DNA from: Allorhodopirellula solitaria
GTDB lineage: Bacteria > Planctomycetota > Planctomycetia > Pirellulales > Pirellulaceae
Direction of reading: 5' to 3'
Assembly: GCF_007859855.1 (NCBI RefSeq)
Contig: NZ_SJPK01000003.1
Span: 565,182 to 629,181 of the forward strand
Length of the DNA stretch: 64,000 nucleotides
The translations under genes were made by a program, and so were the position numbers. The notes under the pieces were generated by a model, which saw nothing but the letters and a program-made list of their open reading frames with translations, was not told where the DNA came from and searched no databases. This document shows positions 40,518 through 49,945 of this stretch, one piece after another (position 1 is the first letter of the stretch; every line of letters starts with the position of its first letter).

Positions 40518-41858
40518 TCACTCGCCGAAGGCGGCCATTCGCGCAGGTTGCCCTTCGACGGAGAACGTTTCCTGAACGGTCCAATCCGACAGTGAAATCA
40601 ACGAGAGTGTGCCGTCGGCTGGATTGCTAACGAGCAGATGGCGTCTCGACGGCAGTTGCAGTGCTTGGTGGTGTCCTCCGTGGCCTTGGATCTGATTGCG
40701 CCCGATGTCGACGGTATGCGTGAGCGCCGCGTCTTCCCAGTTGCCGTCCCGGTTGGCATCGACATCGATAACGAGGAGTTCGTCCGTTTCGGGAGCATTT
40801 CGGTTTTCGCGGAACAGGAGGATCAAGGACTTGCCACCCCGCGACTTGATCGCGAGCGGTGTCGTCAGCGATTCGTCGCCGGATAATTCGATTGGGAGCG
40901 ATTCGATCGAGGGCGAGTCGCTGCTGGCGTCGATCCAGCACAATTTGGCGTTTTCGCCCTTGCCGGCGGTGAACACGACACGCTGATCCAGATTTTCGAA
41001 TGCACCGGTGCGAAGGGGGGCATCGTCGTCGTCTTTGCCGAGGGATAGGTAATGCACGTCTACAGTCTCCGGTGCGTCGTCGCACTCGAGGTCAGCGTCG
41101 ACCCAGCAGACGCCATCCGACGGTGCCAAGAACACTTTGCCAGAGTTGGCGGTCGCACCGTGCAGACCACCGCTCGGGCATTGAATCGAATACTTTTTCC
41201 CCTCGTTGTCCCCGAGTCCAACAACATCAACGCGGCCGCTATCATCGCCATCGCGTGCGATCCAAGTCGAGTAGGCAACTTGATCCTCGATGACCGCGAG
41301 CGTGATGTGTCCATTGCCTCCGTCGTAGAACTTCGCTGCATCCGGTGCGGATTCGGACGATCGCAACGCCGAGGCGCTCGTGATCGTGAATCCGTTTTTG
41401 GCATCGTTTGCCAAGACAAAAGATTTGCCGTACTGGTACACGTGTGCTGGATTGCCTTGGTCGACACCGATGTTCACATGCAGGACACTCGGTGAGTTGT
41501 TCAGACGCCAGTGGGAGTGGTCGCCGTGAGGTTCTTCCTCGGCACCTGATTCGACCGCGACCCAGCCACTGCCGAGTTCACCATTGGCGTCATCTCGCAC
41601 GCCAATGAGCAACAGGCCGTCGTCGGAGCGCATCTGGACTAGCGATTGCGCGTCGATGTCAAGTTTCGGGAAATCAGTGATCGGAGTCGGTTGGATCGAC
41701 CAACCTTCCGCAGACCGTTTTAGGTCACCGTAGCGAACAGTGGCATCGGTGTCGTCTTGCCAGAACACGCGAGCGACCGTGCGGCCTTCGGCGAAACATA
41801 GCGACGTACTGGCTAGTACGAGACAACATGAGGTTAGGAATCGGAAAGAGGTTCTCAT
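40518..41858 (-). CDS. Secreted beta-propeller-like protein with His motif
   Basis: This 446-residue protein has a signal peptide (FLTSCCLVLASTSLCFA, cleavage near residue 23). The mature part shows repeated beta-strand pairs typical of a propeller (VYQYGKSFVLANDAKNGFTI, GHITLAVIEDQVAYSTWIAR, RHLLVSNPADGTLSLISL). A metal-binding-like stretch EEEPHGDHSHWR lies near residue 110, and GHGGHHQALQLPSRRH near 405. The overall plan recalls periplasmic zinc chaperones of the AztD type, but similarity is not secure. It is last in a minus-strand set with a PQQ-like propeller, a lipoprotein and a DUF1559 protein. Confidence 0.65.
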   Translation of the reverse strand: MRTSFRFLTSCCLVLASTSLCFAEGRTVARVFWQDDTDATVRYGDLKRSAEGWSIQPTPITDFPKLDIDAQSLVQMRSDDGLLLIGVRDDANGELGSGWVAVESGAEEEPHGDHSHWRLNNSPSVLHVNIGVDQGNPAHVYQYGKSFVLANDAKNGFTITSASALRSSESAPDAAKFYDGGNGHITLAVIEDQVAYSTWIARDGDDSGRVDVVGLGDNEGKKYSIQCPSGGLHGATANSGKVFLAPSDGVCWVDADLECDDAPETVDVHYLSLGKDDDDAPLRTGAFENLDQRVVFTAGKGENAKLCWIDASSDSPSIESLPIELSGDESLTTPLAIKSRGGKSLILLFRENRNAPETDELLVIDVDANRDGNWEDAALTHTVDIGRNQIQGHGGHHQALQLPSRRHLLVSNPADGTLSLISLSDWTVQETFSVEGQPARMAAFGE

Positions 41859-41902
41859 TGGGGATTCTTTTTTGATGGGAGGTGATCAATACGTGTGAGT
41901 TG

Positions 41903-43534
41903 CTACTGAGAGATCGCGAACAGACGTGTGCCTGTGCGAACGACAATGTGTCCGTCGGACGCCGCGACGCCGTAGACGATCGGATCGCGAGACGATGCGG
42001 CAGCGTCTTTTCGTCGCTCCGCAAAGCTGGCTGCCATCGCATCGATTTCGGGTGCGCTGAGTCGGCCGTCTCCGTCGGTGTCGATCCGGGCAATCATGCC
42101 GCGGAACATCTCGGGGATCTCGTCGCCTTCTAGCACATCGTCGCCATTGCGATCGCCGGCTTTGAGCCGCGCGGCCATACCGCCGCCCGGTCCCTGGGAC
42201 GATGAGGAATCGGCATTACCGCCCGGATGGCCGCCGGCATCACCGCCGGGATGGCCGCCGCCGTGCTCGGAATGCGAATGTTGGCCGTGGGAGTGATTCG
42301 ATGCGGCGCTGGACTCGACATAGGTTTCGGGGATGGGTGGGGCATCCCGATCCCAGAGCGAATTGCTGGCCAGTTCTTGGAACTCAGGTCCCACACCGAC
42401 CACCTTGCACTCGCCGTTTTTACAGAAAAAGTACAAGCGGCCGTCACTCACGATGGGCGTTGCCCAGCAATCCCCGCCGAGGCGTTTGCGGTACAGGACA
42501 TCGCCTGTTTCGAGATCGAGGCAGTGCAGGACGTTGGCCTTGTTCAGGAAATAAGCGCATCCTGCGGCAACCACTGGGCTGGCGTACTCGCAGATGGCTT
42601 TGTCGGCCCGCCAGACGACGCGTGGTTGGCCGTCGCTGACTTCCGATAGATCCAAGCAACAGTTTGCCTGGACGGAGCCCGCGCTGGCGAATTCCGGCAA
42701 CCTCGCACCGACGACGAGGTATTGACCCGAAACGGTGGGAGAAGGCACAGAGTTACCTTCGATCCCATCAAGCTGCCACAGCTGTTCTCCAGCAGCAGCA
42801 TCGTAGCTCGTCACGGTTCCGCCGCTGCTGATGATGACTTGCTGTTGACCGTTGACGTCGGCAACAATGGGCGACGACCAGGACTTGGACGAAGGCCGGT
42901 CGGCTGTCCAAGTTGATTGACCGGTCGTCTTGTCGATCGCCGTCAGGAAGGAGGGGCCACCGTGTTCCAGGTTGACAAAAACATGTGTCGCATTTTGGGC
43001 CAAAGACGATCCGATCCCGTGCGAGTTATCGAGCTCGCCCGTCGCTTTCGTTTCATCCCGGACCCATTTCTGTTGGCCCTGGTGATCCAACGCCAACAGG
43101 TCGCCTGTTTCGAAGAACGCATAGACACCGTTTCGGTCGACAACAGGCGTTGGCGCCGCTCGCGCGTTCATGTAGTTCGAAGGATGCTCGTGCGTTGAGT
43201 CGTGGCGGTAAGACCAAACGAGTGCGCCCGTTTGCAGGTCACGACACTCGACGGCACATGCCTGACACATCGGGCCGACCACACTGGTTGTGTAGATCTT
43301 GCCCTCGTAGATGATCGGTGCGGACTGACCATAACCTTGCAGTTCAGTCTGCCACGCGATGCCTCTCTCGGCAGACCACTGCGTTGACAGGGAATCCTCC
43401 ACATGGGATGAGCCGCCGTTGCGAAACGCGGTCCAATCTCCTTGGGACGGTGTCGCCACGACAGTTGTCGCGATGGAGCAGGCGACGCCAGCAATCCAAT
43501 CGCGGGTTCGGTTTCGATTGATTTTCATCGTCAT
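41903..43534 (-). CDS. PQQ-like beta-propeller protein with inserted EF-hands
   Basis: This 543-residue exported protein (signal IAGVACSIATTVVATPSQG) opens with a PQQ-like propeller: IAWQTELQGYGQSAPIIYEG, then GALVWSYRHDS and blades repeating about every 45 residues (CLDLETGDVLYRKRLGGDCW). A linker rich in His/Gly/Ser (SNHSHGQHSHSEHGGGHPGG, about 405-435) follows, then two EF-hand calcium loops DRNGDDVLEGDE and DTDGDGRLSAPE. The last propeller strand (GHIVVRTGTRLFAIS) closes the blade after the EF-hands, so these are inserted within the propeller. The role is unknown; metal and calcium binding are likely. Its start overlaps the next upstream gene's stop. Confidence 0.85.
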   Translation of the reverse strand: MTMKINRNRTRDWIAGVACSIATTVVATPSQGDWTAFRNGGSSHVEDSLSTQWSAERGIAWQTELQGYGQSAPIIYEGKIYTTSVVGPMCQACAVECRDLQTGALVWSYRHDSTHEHPSNYMNARAAPTPVVDRNGVYAFFETGDLLALDHQGQQKWVRDETKATGELDNSHGIGSSLAQNATHVFVNLEHGGPSFLTAIDKTTGQSTWTADRPSSKSWSSPIVADVNGQQQVIISSGGTVTSYDAAAGEQLWQLDGIEGNSVPSPTVSGQYLVVGARLPEFASAGSVQANCCLDLSEVSDGQPRVVWRADKAICEYASPVVAAGCAYFLNKANVLHCLDLETGDVLYRKRLGGDCWATPIVSDGRLYFFCKNGECKVVGVGPEFQELASNSLWDRDAPPIPETYVESSAASNHSHGQHSHSEHGGGHPGGDAGGHPGGNADSSSSQGPGGGMAARLKAGDRNGDDVLEGDEIPEMFRGMIARIDTDGDGRLSAPEIDAMAASFAERRKDAAASSRDPIVYGVAASDGHIVVRTGTRLFAISQ

Positions 43535-43938
43535 CTTGTTCGTGTGAGTGGACGGACGGCGCCGCGAGGAAGTTCGATGGTTTGTGGGTCGCCGTCACCA
43601 AGTGGTGCGAGACGAACCAGACTCTTGGCGGGGTTCGTGTACTTGGGATCAAGGATCCAGCCGCCGTCGCTGAGCGATTGCAGTGAGACGCTGTACTCGC
43701 TCGGCTCGGGAGCAGGTATTTCGCGAAACGTTGCCTGCCCATCTGCTGCCGAGACGGCCTGGGCGAGCACGGGACCAGATGCTGATTCGTGCAAGCACAC
43801 CTGCACGTCCGCTAGCGGTTGGGACTGATAGGTCACCAATACGCTCGGGCCATTCGGATCCGATACGGGCAGGTCGCCCTCGCAGCCAGCGGCCACGAAA
43901 ACCAGCAGAGCCGGGAGTGAAAGTGATAGGACCCTCAT
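43531..43938 (-). CDS. Small lipoprotein, carboxypeptidase-regulatory-like
   Basis: This 135-residue protein has a lipoprotein signal with lipobox LVFVAAGC (Cys19). The mature part resembles transthyretin/carboxypeptidase-regulatory domains (VLVTYQSQPLADVQVCLH, SAADGQATFREIPAPEPSEY), a beta-sandwich common in planctomycete lipoproteins downstream of DUF1559 genes. Its ATG shares a base with the DUF1559 stop upstream and its stop overlaps the propeller gene start, showing tight co-translation. Confidence 0.8.
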   Translation of the reverse strand: MRVLSLSLPALLVFVAAGCEGDLPVSDPNGPSVLVTYQSQPLADVQVCLHESASGPVLAQAVSAADGQATFREIPAPEPSEYSVSLQSLSDGGWILDPKYTNPAKSLVRLAPLGDGDPQTIELPRGAVRPLTRTR

Positions 43939-44987
43939 TAGGGCACCTCCACGACTTCGCCGCCGTCGCGGGAGAAGAGTGCGTGATAGACGTTGCCATC
44001 GACAGAGTCCGTCAAGAAATGCACGCTGCCATCGAGCATCGCGTGCATGCTGCCGCCGGTATGATAGGATCGCGAAGAATAGAAACCCCGGCCGTGAATA
44101 CCGATGTCAGGGATGCGATCATTCGGCGTCATGTATCCATTGATGACCGTTGCGTAAGGAACGCCTCGAATCCAAGAACTGCCACGATTGCCACTATAAG
44201 ACGAGATTTCCGCTGGGAAGACGGTCGTCAGATCGGGGTTTTCAATGAGCGATCCGCCGACAGCAAAACCTGGCTCCGTTGCGCTGACTGAACTAGTGCC
44301 ACTCCAGTTAGCGATGCGGCGATGCGGCCCACTGGGCGTCGGCTCGGTCAGCCCACTGGTATGGTCGCCGAGCACGGTTTCGGCGAGCAACACGGTCGAG
44401 GAGGTGCCATCGAGACAATCCCGGAAACCCGCCCAGGAGTCCGTCCACACCATGCCGTCGGTACGAAAGCGGTCGTCGTAATTTGTTCCCGTGCCGCTGC
44501 CGTAGCTAAACATGTAGCTCAAACCGGCGGTGACGCCCGCGGTGCCGTCAGCGAAGTCGGTGGCAAATCGGGGGTCTCCGACGTCACTGGGGCAAAGATA
44601 GGTCGGCACAACGGTCTCAATGGATTGGCGGAGTACAGGATTGAAACTCGCCATCCAGGCCGGGCCAGTCAGCAGTGGCTGCTCGAAATCGATCAAGTCG
44701 CTCAAGGCAGCTTGTTCGATATAGGGAAGCACCCGGGCTTGCACCGAGTAGCTACTCGAGCCGGTCATCGCGGGAATGACTTTGAATGTGCTCTCATAGT
44801 TATGCACGGCCAGTGCGATCTGTTTCATGTTGTTGCTGCACGACATGCGACGAGCAGCTTCCCGGGCTGCTTGAACCGCAGGCAGGAGCAGGCCCACGAG
44901 GATGCCGATGATGGCGATCACGACGAGGAGCTCGACGAGAGTGAAGCCGCGAGAGGGCCCGCGGGAGCGTTTGAGTTGAAGATTCAT
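43938..44987 (-). CDS. DUF1559 pseudopilin-like protein
   Basis: This 349-residue protein has a type IV prepilin-like N-terminus, GFTLVELLVVIAIIGILVGL (cleavage after Gly14), then LLPAVQAAREAARRMSCSNN and MKQIALAVHNYESTFKVIP. The large C-terminal DUF1559 domain ends with FLTDSVDGNVYHALFSRDGGE. These are very abundant planctomycete envelope proteins, processed by prepilin peptidase and presumed structural or secretory, but unproven. The candidate peptidase in this window is at 52445. It leads the lipoprotein/propeller operon. Confidence 0.95.
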   Translation of the reverse strand: MNLQLKRSRGPSRGFTLVELLVVIAIIGILVGLLLPAVQAAREAARRMSCSNNMKQIALAVHNYESTFKVIPAMTGSSSYSVQARVLPYIEQAALSDLIDFEQPLLTGPAWMASFNPVLRQSIETVVPTYLCPSDVGDPRFATDFADGTAGVTAGLSYMFSYGSGTGTNYDDRFRTDGMVWTDSWAGFRDCLDGTSSTVLLAETVLGDHTSGLTEPTPSGPHRRIANWSGTSSVSATEPGFAVGGSLIENPDLTTVFPAEISSYSGNRGSSWIRGVPYATVINGYMTPNDRIPDIGIHGRGFYSSRSYHTGGSMHAMLDGSVHFLTDSVDGNVYHALFSRDGGEVVEVP

Positions 44988-45298
44988 TGGTTGATTGTTG
45001 GAAAGGTTGGGTGCGAAAGTCGTTCGTGGTTTGCCGAGGCGCGCAGTTACCGCCTCGAGCCTGTGTTGGTTGTCAACACACTCATTTTCAATGGTTGGAT
45101 AGTCACGCTGCCGCCGGTCGCGTTTTCGTCACGCCGGTATGCATGGATGCGTCACACCAGTTCGCGTGAACAGCCAAGCCCTGCGGCCCAAGCAGCGCGA
45201 AATATCACAAGGTCACGATCACCGACGCCAAATCAGTGGCGAGGTATCAGACGTTTGGCGCAGCAAGCGGGCGCGATGGTGATTCGCGAGCAGCAGGC
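44988..45298. other. Intergenic region upstream of DUF1559 gene
   Basis: No gene is seen. A 6-bp inverted repeat GTGTTG-gttgt-CAACAC (45063-45079) may be an operator for the minus-strand operon that starts at 44987. Confidence 0.35.
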
Positions 45299-45727
45299 TC
45301 AAGCGAGGATGGGCGGACCGCGCGGTGCAGCGACGAGGTCAAACGCGGAGAGAGATAGCGAGCAGGGCTCTGCGTCGACGTGATCTGGACACGTGCCGCT
45401 CGCGCCGATTGCGGGCTGCTGCCAAGTGGCTGCGCAAGGAGCGTCTAGTGAAAGACAGATCGAGCACGAGTCGTGGTCATGGCCAGGATGGGAGTGCTCG
45501 TGATCCTCGCCAGCCGCTGCAACCGTATCCGCAGCGGGAGCGTGATGATGATGACAGCCGTGCGAGCAAACTGACGCGGTCGGTGCCGCATTCGATGTCG
45601 CGGACGAGACGCTCTCGGATCCATGCTCGCCATCGCATGTTGCCACGTGCAGCCACGCAGGGGCGTGCCCCACAGCGATCAAACTGCAGATCAGCGCAAC
45701 GGAGAGGGGTCGGATCAGCGAGCGCAC
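45299..45727 (-). CDS. Exported Cys/His-rich small protein, paralogue 1
   Basis: This 142-residue protein is one of three paralogues in the window. Shared features are a signal peptide followed by GHAPAWLHVATCD (about residues 20-32), a His/Cys-rich middle (CSHGCHHHHAPAAD, then EDHEHSHPGHDHDSCSIC) and a C-terminus APRGPPILA. The pattern CxxC with many His residues suggests binding of a soft metal in the periplasm, somewhat like DUF2946-type proteins, but I cannot name the family with confidence. The upstream palindrome TGGTCCGACCA (45766-45776) recurs at its paralogue. Its neighbours include His-rich propeller proteins, which supports a metal-related role. Confidence 0.7.
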   Translation of the reverse strand: MRSLIRPLSVALICSLIAVGHAPAWLHVATCDGEHGSESVSSATSNAAPTASVCSHGCHHHHAPAADTVAAAGEDHEHSHPGHDHDSCSICLSLDAPCAATWQQPAIGASGTCPDHVDAEPCSLSLSAFDLVAAPRGPPILA

Positions 45728-46047
45728 GACGCCATTCTTAAGGAGGGTTCCGAAGTGAAAAATAGTGGTCCGACCAAGGACTTCTGATGCCCGGTACGCT
45801 AGCTCCTCTCGGTCGGTTCGTCAAGTTAGCGATACTGGTACTTCGCAGCGGGGCGGGCAGAATTACCGCCTTACGGTCGCTTCGAAGGTTAGGCTACCAG
45901 TACGGCAATCTCGCTAATCTTGGGACTGGGTGTCGCGGGCGATCGGGCTGATTGGGAGGTCGAGCACGCTGCGGCAGGGAAGCAGTGCGTCGAGGTCGCG
46001 AATGCGTAAGGCGCTGCGCGAATGTTCGGGCCCGCCGGACGGCAACC
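45728..46047. promoter_or_regulatory. Promoter region with TGGTCCGACCA palindrome
   Basis: Between the minus-strand Cys/His-rich gene and the 3' end of the DUF1611 gene. The perfect 11-bp palindrome TGGTCCGACCA lies at 45766-45776, about 40 bases upstream of the start at 45727. A dispersed inverted repeat (TTAGCGA...CTGGTA / TACCAG...TCGCTAA, 45824-45919) follows. AAGGAGG lies at 45740-45746, 13 bases from the start codon, on the plus strand only, so it is probably irrelevant. Confidence 0.5.
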
Positions 46048-47103
46048 TCATGAGATCTGTTCTCGTTGCAATTGCTCGACCGCATCGGCCAGCGGCCCCG
46101 CCCCATCTCGATAGACGTCGCAGGCCGGCAGGCCAGTCTCAGCGGAGATCCGTTCCAGTTCGACGGTGGCTTCCTCGTCGGTGAGTTTTCGTCCATTCAT
46201 CGAGATTCCAATGAATTGGCAGGGGTGACGCAGCGACGCCGCCATCTCATACGCTTCCATCAATCGCTTCGTCGGCAGCAACGGCACATTCTCGAGTCCT
46301 TTGACCTCTTGCCGGGTGGCTTCGTAGCAGTAGATCAGGCCATGCGGTGCCGATCCATGCAGCAATCCTAATGTCACGGCGGAAAAACTAGGGTGTGCGA
46401 TGCAGCCCTGTCCCTCGATCAAGAGGATCTCGTGATCCTCGTTGCGTCGTACCAACGCTTCGGCTGATCCGTTGACGAAGTCAGCGACCACGCAATCAAT
46501 CGGGACACCGTCGCCTGAGATCATGATCCCCGTTTGTCCGGTGGCAAGGAATTGGGCATCTCGGCCCCTGCTTTTAAGTTCTCGTTCCACCTCCAGGGTG
46601 GCGACCATTTTGCCCACGGTGCAATCATGACCGACAGTGTGGATTCGCAAACAGCCTTCGCGAAATGGAGCGGCTGTGGCGGCTACCTTCTCGGTATTGC
46701 GGCGAACATCGATCAGCCTGCTACCGGATGCTGCGGCCAGAGCGACAAAGTTGGAGTTCTCGCCGACAAAGTCGTGCAGTCCGGAAACAACATCGATTCC
46801 CCGCTCGATGGCTCGCTCAATGTGCACCCGCCAAGCACCGGGGAGCTTTCCGCCCGGGGGCGCGATTCCGATGAACAACGCATCGGCTTCCGGGGGGATG
46901 TGATCGACGACCGGAACCCCGTCACCTGTTCCCAGCACTTCGCTCGCATCCCGACCGGCATGCTCGACATCCAGAACCGCAGCGACGTCACCACGGCGGT
47001 ACCGCAGCAGACTGATCGCCGTTTTGGCCAGAAACGGGGTGGAGTATCCATCGGTCAGCAAGACGATGTGTCGATAGTTTTTCAGTTGATTGGATTGGGG
47101 CAT
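46048..47103 (-). CDS. DUF1611 (DgcN-like) P-loop protein
   Basis: This 351-residue protein starts at [19 protein letters not shown] (ATG 47103; a longer in-frame start lacks similarity). The N-terminal alpha/beta domain ([33 protein letters not shown]) is followed by a P-loop domain with GHDCTVGKM (Walker A-like, about residues 188-196), then [40 protein letters not shown] and [20 protein letters not shown]. This is the DUF1611 layout. Characterised relatives (DgcN) acetylate D-glutamate in D-amino-acid breakdown; no DgcA-like racemase/epimerase partner is next to it here, so the substrate is unassigned. Confidence 0.85.
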   Translation of the reverse strand: MPQSNQLKNYRHIVLLTDGYSTPFLAKTAISLLRYRRGDVAAVLDVEHAGRDASEVLGTGDGVPVVDHIPPEADALFIGIAPPGGKLPGAWRVHIERAIERGIDVVSGLHDFVGENSNFVALAAASGSRLIDVRRNTEKVAATAAPFREGCLRIHTVGHDCTVGKMVATLEVERELKSRGRDAQFLATGQTGIMISGDGVPIDCVVADFVNGSAEALVRRNEDHEILLIEGQGCIAHPSFSAVTLGLLHGSAPHGLIYCYEATRQEVKGLENVPLLPTKRLMEAYEMAASLRHPCQFIGISMNGRKLTDEEATVELERISAETGLPACDVYRDGAGPLADAVEQLQREQIS

Positions 47104-47415
47104 GCGTATTCCGTGGCACCGTGGTGACGTTCCCCCCGCGATGGGGAACGAGCGTTTTAGGCAAACGCGTTTGAACTTTCCTGCGAGACAGAGTTTACCC
47201 AATTTCGTCTTCGCGATGGGGCACGCAAGACCCGAATCGAATGCAACTCCCTCATTGACGCGGGTGCGTCGTCTGCCTGACGGCGGGCCCTCGTGGCATT
47301 AGCTTCTTTGTTTTTTCACGTTCAGACTCGCAGCGTTTCTTCCTGGCTGCGATCTTTCCTGTGGCGCGTCGGACAGATTGCGTGCGCACCCTCGGTGGCT
47401 GTTGATCCTGGCGAA
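47104..47415. other. Intergenic with a short hairpin
   Basis: No gene is seen between DUF1611 and the upstream lipoprotein gene. A 7-bp hairpin GTTCCCC (47129) / GGGGAAC (47143-47149) lies about 25 bases above the DUF1611 start and may be a leader structure. Confidence 0.35.
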
Positions 47416-47847
47416 CTATTCTTCAAGAACAATTACCATCGGCGGCGTATCGCTTTCGGTGGTCGTGATACGAAGATCGCTGGTGTAGTAGTCAGCGTAA
47501 CGGCGAGGCACGGTTTGGCCATGAGTATGTGCTTCGGCGGCCAAATCTTCAGTTAGAACGATTTGAACAACCACAATCTCATAGGTATCCGGAGGGACAA
47601 ACGTAGTTCCATCCTGGTCGGCCAATTCAAAACTGCCGTCCTTTGAAATGCGGCTGGCGTAGCGGGTGCCGCGATCAACGGAACGAAATTCGATGCTGCC
47701 GGATTGAACCCGCTCACCATCGGAAAATTGAACAACCCCTACCGCGGTTTCGCGTTGGTCTCCGCACCCCACCACGCTGGCGAGGATTATGGTCCAGGAG
47801 AGCAAGACTATCGATCGAGTTGCAGGCATTCGCTTCGCACGCATCAA
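47416..47847 (-). CDS. Small lipoprotein downstream of DUF1559 gene
   Basis: This 143-residue protein has a lipoprotein signal ending LASVVGC (start may be an internal Met). The mature part, GVVQFSDGERVQSGSIEFRS, then RISKDGSFELADQDGTTFVP and PDTYEIVVVQIV, is the small beta-sandwich (transthyretin-like) protein that usually follows DUF1559 genes. It includes HTHGQTVPRRYADYYTSDL, the conserved 'P.kYa.p.tS.L' motif of that family. Its start overlaps the DUF1559 stop by 4 bases. Confidence 0.8.
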   Translation of the reverse strand: MMRAKRMPATRSIVLLSWTIILASVVGCGDQRETAVGVVQFSDGERVQSGSIEFRSVDRGTRYASRISKDGSFELADQDGTTFVPPDTYEIVVVQIVLTEDLAAEAHTHGQTVPRRYADYYTSDLRITTTESDTPPMVIVLEE

Positions 47848-48869
47848 TGCGCAAGCTCCACGACTCGCGCGTCTCGCCGATTCGCCAGCGAGCCGAGTAG
47901 TTTGGTATCCGTTTCGGAACTAAATAATCGCACGCTGCCGTCGACGAGCGCAAAGTGGACGCCCGCCGGATGCCAACTGCCGAAAGAGAACGAATCTGCC
48001 AGCACGTCGCTGGGGCCATTGGCAAGTCGCAGGCCAGGACCCGCTAGCCGACACGAGGCAGGTAAGTGGTCGCCATCGTACGCAGGCGAGTCTTCAGGGA
48101 ACCGCCCGAGTCCATCGAGAGGTATGAATTTCTCACCAAACAGAAGCGTGCTCGATGTTCCATCGGTCACCGACGACATCCGCACCCGGTCCAGCGGAGC
48201 GACGGCCTTTCCCGCACTGCATTGTGGGCGAACACTGATGATTACCCCTGTGCCGTTGCCGCCAAAGTAGAAATCGGTTGGCTCGCCCGTCGCACCAGGC
48301 GTTAGATCACCGTGATTACCTGCGTAATCGCTTAAAGCTCCTTCCACATTCAGCGAGACGTCGACCGGGCGTGGCGCAGCCGGGCAACCACACGGCAGTC
48401 GTCCGCTTCCGCCTGTGTCGGTTGTTTGCAAGCTGCGAGTCCCAAGCGGGCGTGTCCCCGCGCGACGTGATGGGCAAAGAAAAATGTCCGGGACAACGGT
48501 TCTCACGCTCTCTGGATGCTCGTGCCACGGTTTTGATAAATCCCATTGCTCTGCGAGGGATGCCTGTTCAATGTATGGCATTACCCGTGCGAGCCAGGTC
48601 GGCGTTTCCAGACCGCAGCTTGCTGCCGCCTCAGCATCCGGTCGCGACTCATATCGCGCCGGAGGAAAATAGCCGAGCGAGTCATGGTGCATGTGTGTCG
48701 CCAAAGCCAGTTGACGAACGCGGTTCGTACAGTCCACGCCCCGCGCTGCTTCGCGTGCCGCCTGAACGGCAGGCAGCAACACCGCGATCAGAACGCCGGT
48801 GATCGCAATGACAACCAGTAGTTCAATCAGCGTGAAGCCGCGTAGAGAATTTCGTTTAACGACAAGCAT
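47844..48869 (-). CDS. DUF1559 pseudopilin-like protein
   Basis: This 341-residue protein has the prepilin-like N-terminus LRGFTLIELLVVIAITGVLI and AVLLPAVQAAREAARGVDCT, then LALATHMHHDSLGYFPPARY and the closing HFALVDGSVRLFSSETDTKL. The central part is Cys-rich (CGCPAAPRPVD, QCSAGKAV), unlike the other copy in this window. It probably forms an operon with the lipoprotein gene that overlaps it. The N-terminus should be cleaved by a prepilin peptidase. Confidence 0.93.
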   Translation of the reverse strand: MLVVKRNSLRGFTLIELLVVIAITGVLIAVLLPAVQAAREAARGVDCTNRVRQLALATHMHHDSLGYFPPARYESRPDAEAAASCGLETPTWLARVMPYIEQASLAEQWDLSKPWHEHPESVRTVVPDIFLCPSRRAGTRPLGTRSLQTTDTGGSGRLPCGCPAAPRPVDVSLNVEGALSDYAGNHGDLTPGATGEPTDFYFGGNGTGVIISVRPQCSAGKAVAPLDRVRMSSVTDGTSSTLLFGEKFIPLDGLGRFPEDSPAYDGDHLPASCRLAGPGLRLANGPSDVLADSFSFGSWHPAGVHFALVDGSVRLFSSETDTKLLGSLANRRDARVVELAH

Positions 48870-48970
48870 GTTTTGAAGCTTCCGCAGGTAGGTGCATCGA
48901 GTCCGGTCCGATTATCGCTGATTGTAATCTGAGCAAACTGCGAATGTCAGTCTGCCTGGCAAAAGAAGGT

Positions 48971-49282
48971 TCATCCGACGGACGCGTGCGCAGAGCACAG
49001 CGGAAGGTTTTTTGAGGCATGGCTCTAGTATTCAATGATCGTTCAAAAATGCGTCCCTGACGAAGAAACGCTCGCCAGAGACCGACAATACCATTGGCGT
49101 ACGGCTATTGCAGGGAAACGCTGGCGACCGAGATATCCCTTGCCAAGCCAGCACCTCTGCAGAGCTCGGCTCCGTTTCTCCCGGCAGTGCCAGTCCAACA
49201 TTGATAATCACATCCCACAAATAAATCCTTCGATACGGGAGCCATGCCTTGAAAACCTCGGGCGCACGCTTCCGTCGGATGA
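48971..49282. repeat. MITE-like palindromic element, copy 1
   Basis: This 312-bp block has inverted ends: TCATCCGACGGACGCGTGCG at the left and the inverse of TCATCCGACGGAAGCGTGCG at the right. Further in, both arms contain GGTTTT-AAGGCATGGCTC. It contains no coding frame. A second copy lies at 50830-51073. Both sit upstream of a Cys/His-rich protein gene, and the central part (AAAAATGCGTCCCTGACGAA, CATTGGCGTAC, ATATCCCTTGCCAAGCCAGC) is conserved between the copies. Confidence 0.75.
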
Positions 49283-49471
49283 GCCCAAAAGAATCGAAGT
49301 CAGCCAGTTTCTGAGACGGACGTATTTTGCTTGATCGGTCGAAGTTGCCCCGTCCGTCTGGACCTGATCGGCGAGTGAGTGCATCCGTTGGAGTTAGGAT
49401 CTCCAAAAACTTTCTCAATCATCTTGACGAATGGAACCGTTACGGTCACTCTACTAAACAGCAATCGTCTT

Positions 49472-49482
49472 TGGTCGGACCA
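49472..49482. promoter_or_regulatory. TGGTCGGACCA palindrome
   Basis: A perfect 11-bp palindrome 38 bases before the start of Cys/His-rich paralogue 2, in the context TTGGTCGGACCATTTTCGCACT. The corresponding strand upstream of paralogue 1 reads TTGGTCGGACCACTATTTTT. Confidence 0.55.
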
Positions 49483-49519
49483 TTTTCGCACTCGAATCTC
49501 TCTTGCCCGAACGTCGTTG

Positions 49520-49945
49520 ATGACTTCGCTGATCCGGCCCCTCCTTGCGATCATTCTGTGCTGTGTGACTGCCCTCGGGCATGCACCAGCTTGGTTGCAC
49601 GTGGCCACTTGCGACTGCCATTCTCAGGCTCAGCCCAGCGTATCGGGTTCGACGGCAGCTTCGTCTTGTTCACATTGTTGCCAACACCACCATGTTGATG
49701 AACCTGTGGCTGTGGTGCCGGATTGCGCGCCGTTCGACGGGGATGAAGAATCGCACGACGAGCCCCCTGCGGGTTGCTGCTTTATCTGCCAGTCGTTGGC
49801 TGGCCCTTGCGGTGTAGCGTCCGAGATCGACCTTCCGTTGGTCGCCGGTCGTGTTTTGCAATCGCCCGTAGCCGCGGTCGAGCCTGTATTCGTATCGGCT
49901 GCTCTCACAGTCGCTCACCCTCGCGGTCCACCCACTGTAGCGTGA
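49520..49945 (+). CDS. Exported Cys/His-rich small protein, paralogue 2
   Basis: This 141-residue protein, from ATG 49520 (MTSLIRPLLAIILCCVTALG), has the family signature GHAPAWLHVATCD right after the signal peptide. A Cys/His middle follows (CSHCCQHHHVDEP, then AGCCFICQSLAGPCG) and the C-terminus is HPRGPPTVA. It aligns along its whole length with the paralogues at 45299 and 51191. In-frame sequence upstream of 49520 is open but has no family similarity. It precedes the first Flp pilin gene, and the two together form a unit that is duplicated downstream. A periplasmic metal-binding role is suspected. Confidence 0.7.
   Translation: MTSLIRPLLAIILCCVTALGHAPAWLHVATCDCHSQAQPSVSGSTAASSCSHCCQHHHVDEPVAVVPDCAPFDGDEESHDEPPAGCCFICQSLAGPCGVASEIDLPLVAGRVLQSPVAAVEPVFVSAALTVAHPRGPPTVA

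Noticed and set aside
44322-45383. 353-codon plus-strand open frame
   Set aside because: It is antisense to the DUF1559 gene and its upstream region, and its composition is that of a shadow frame.
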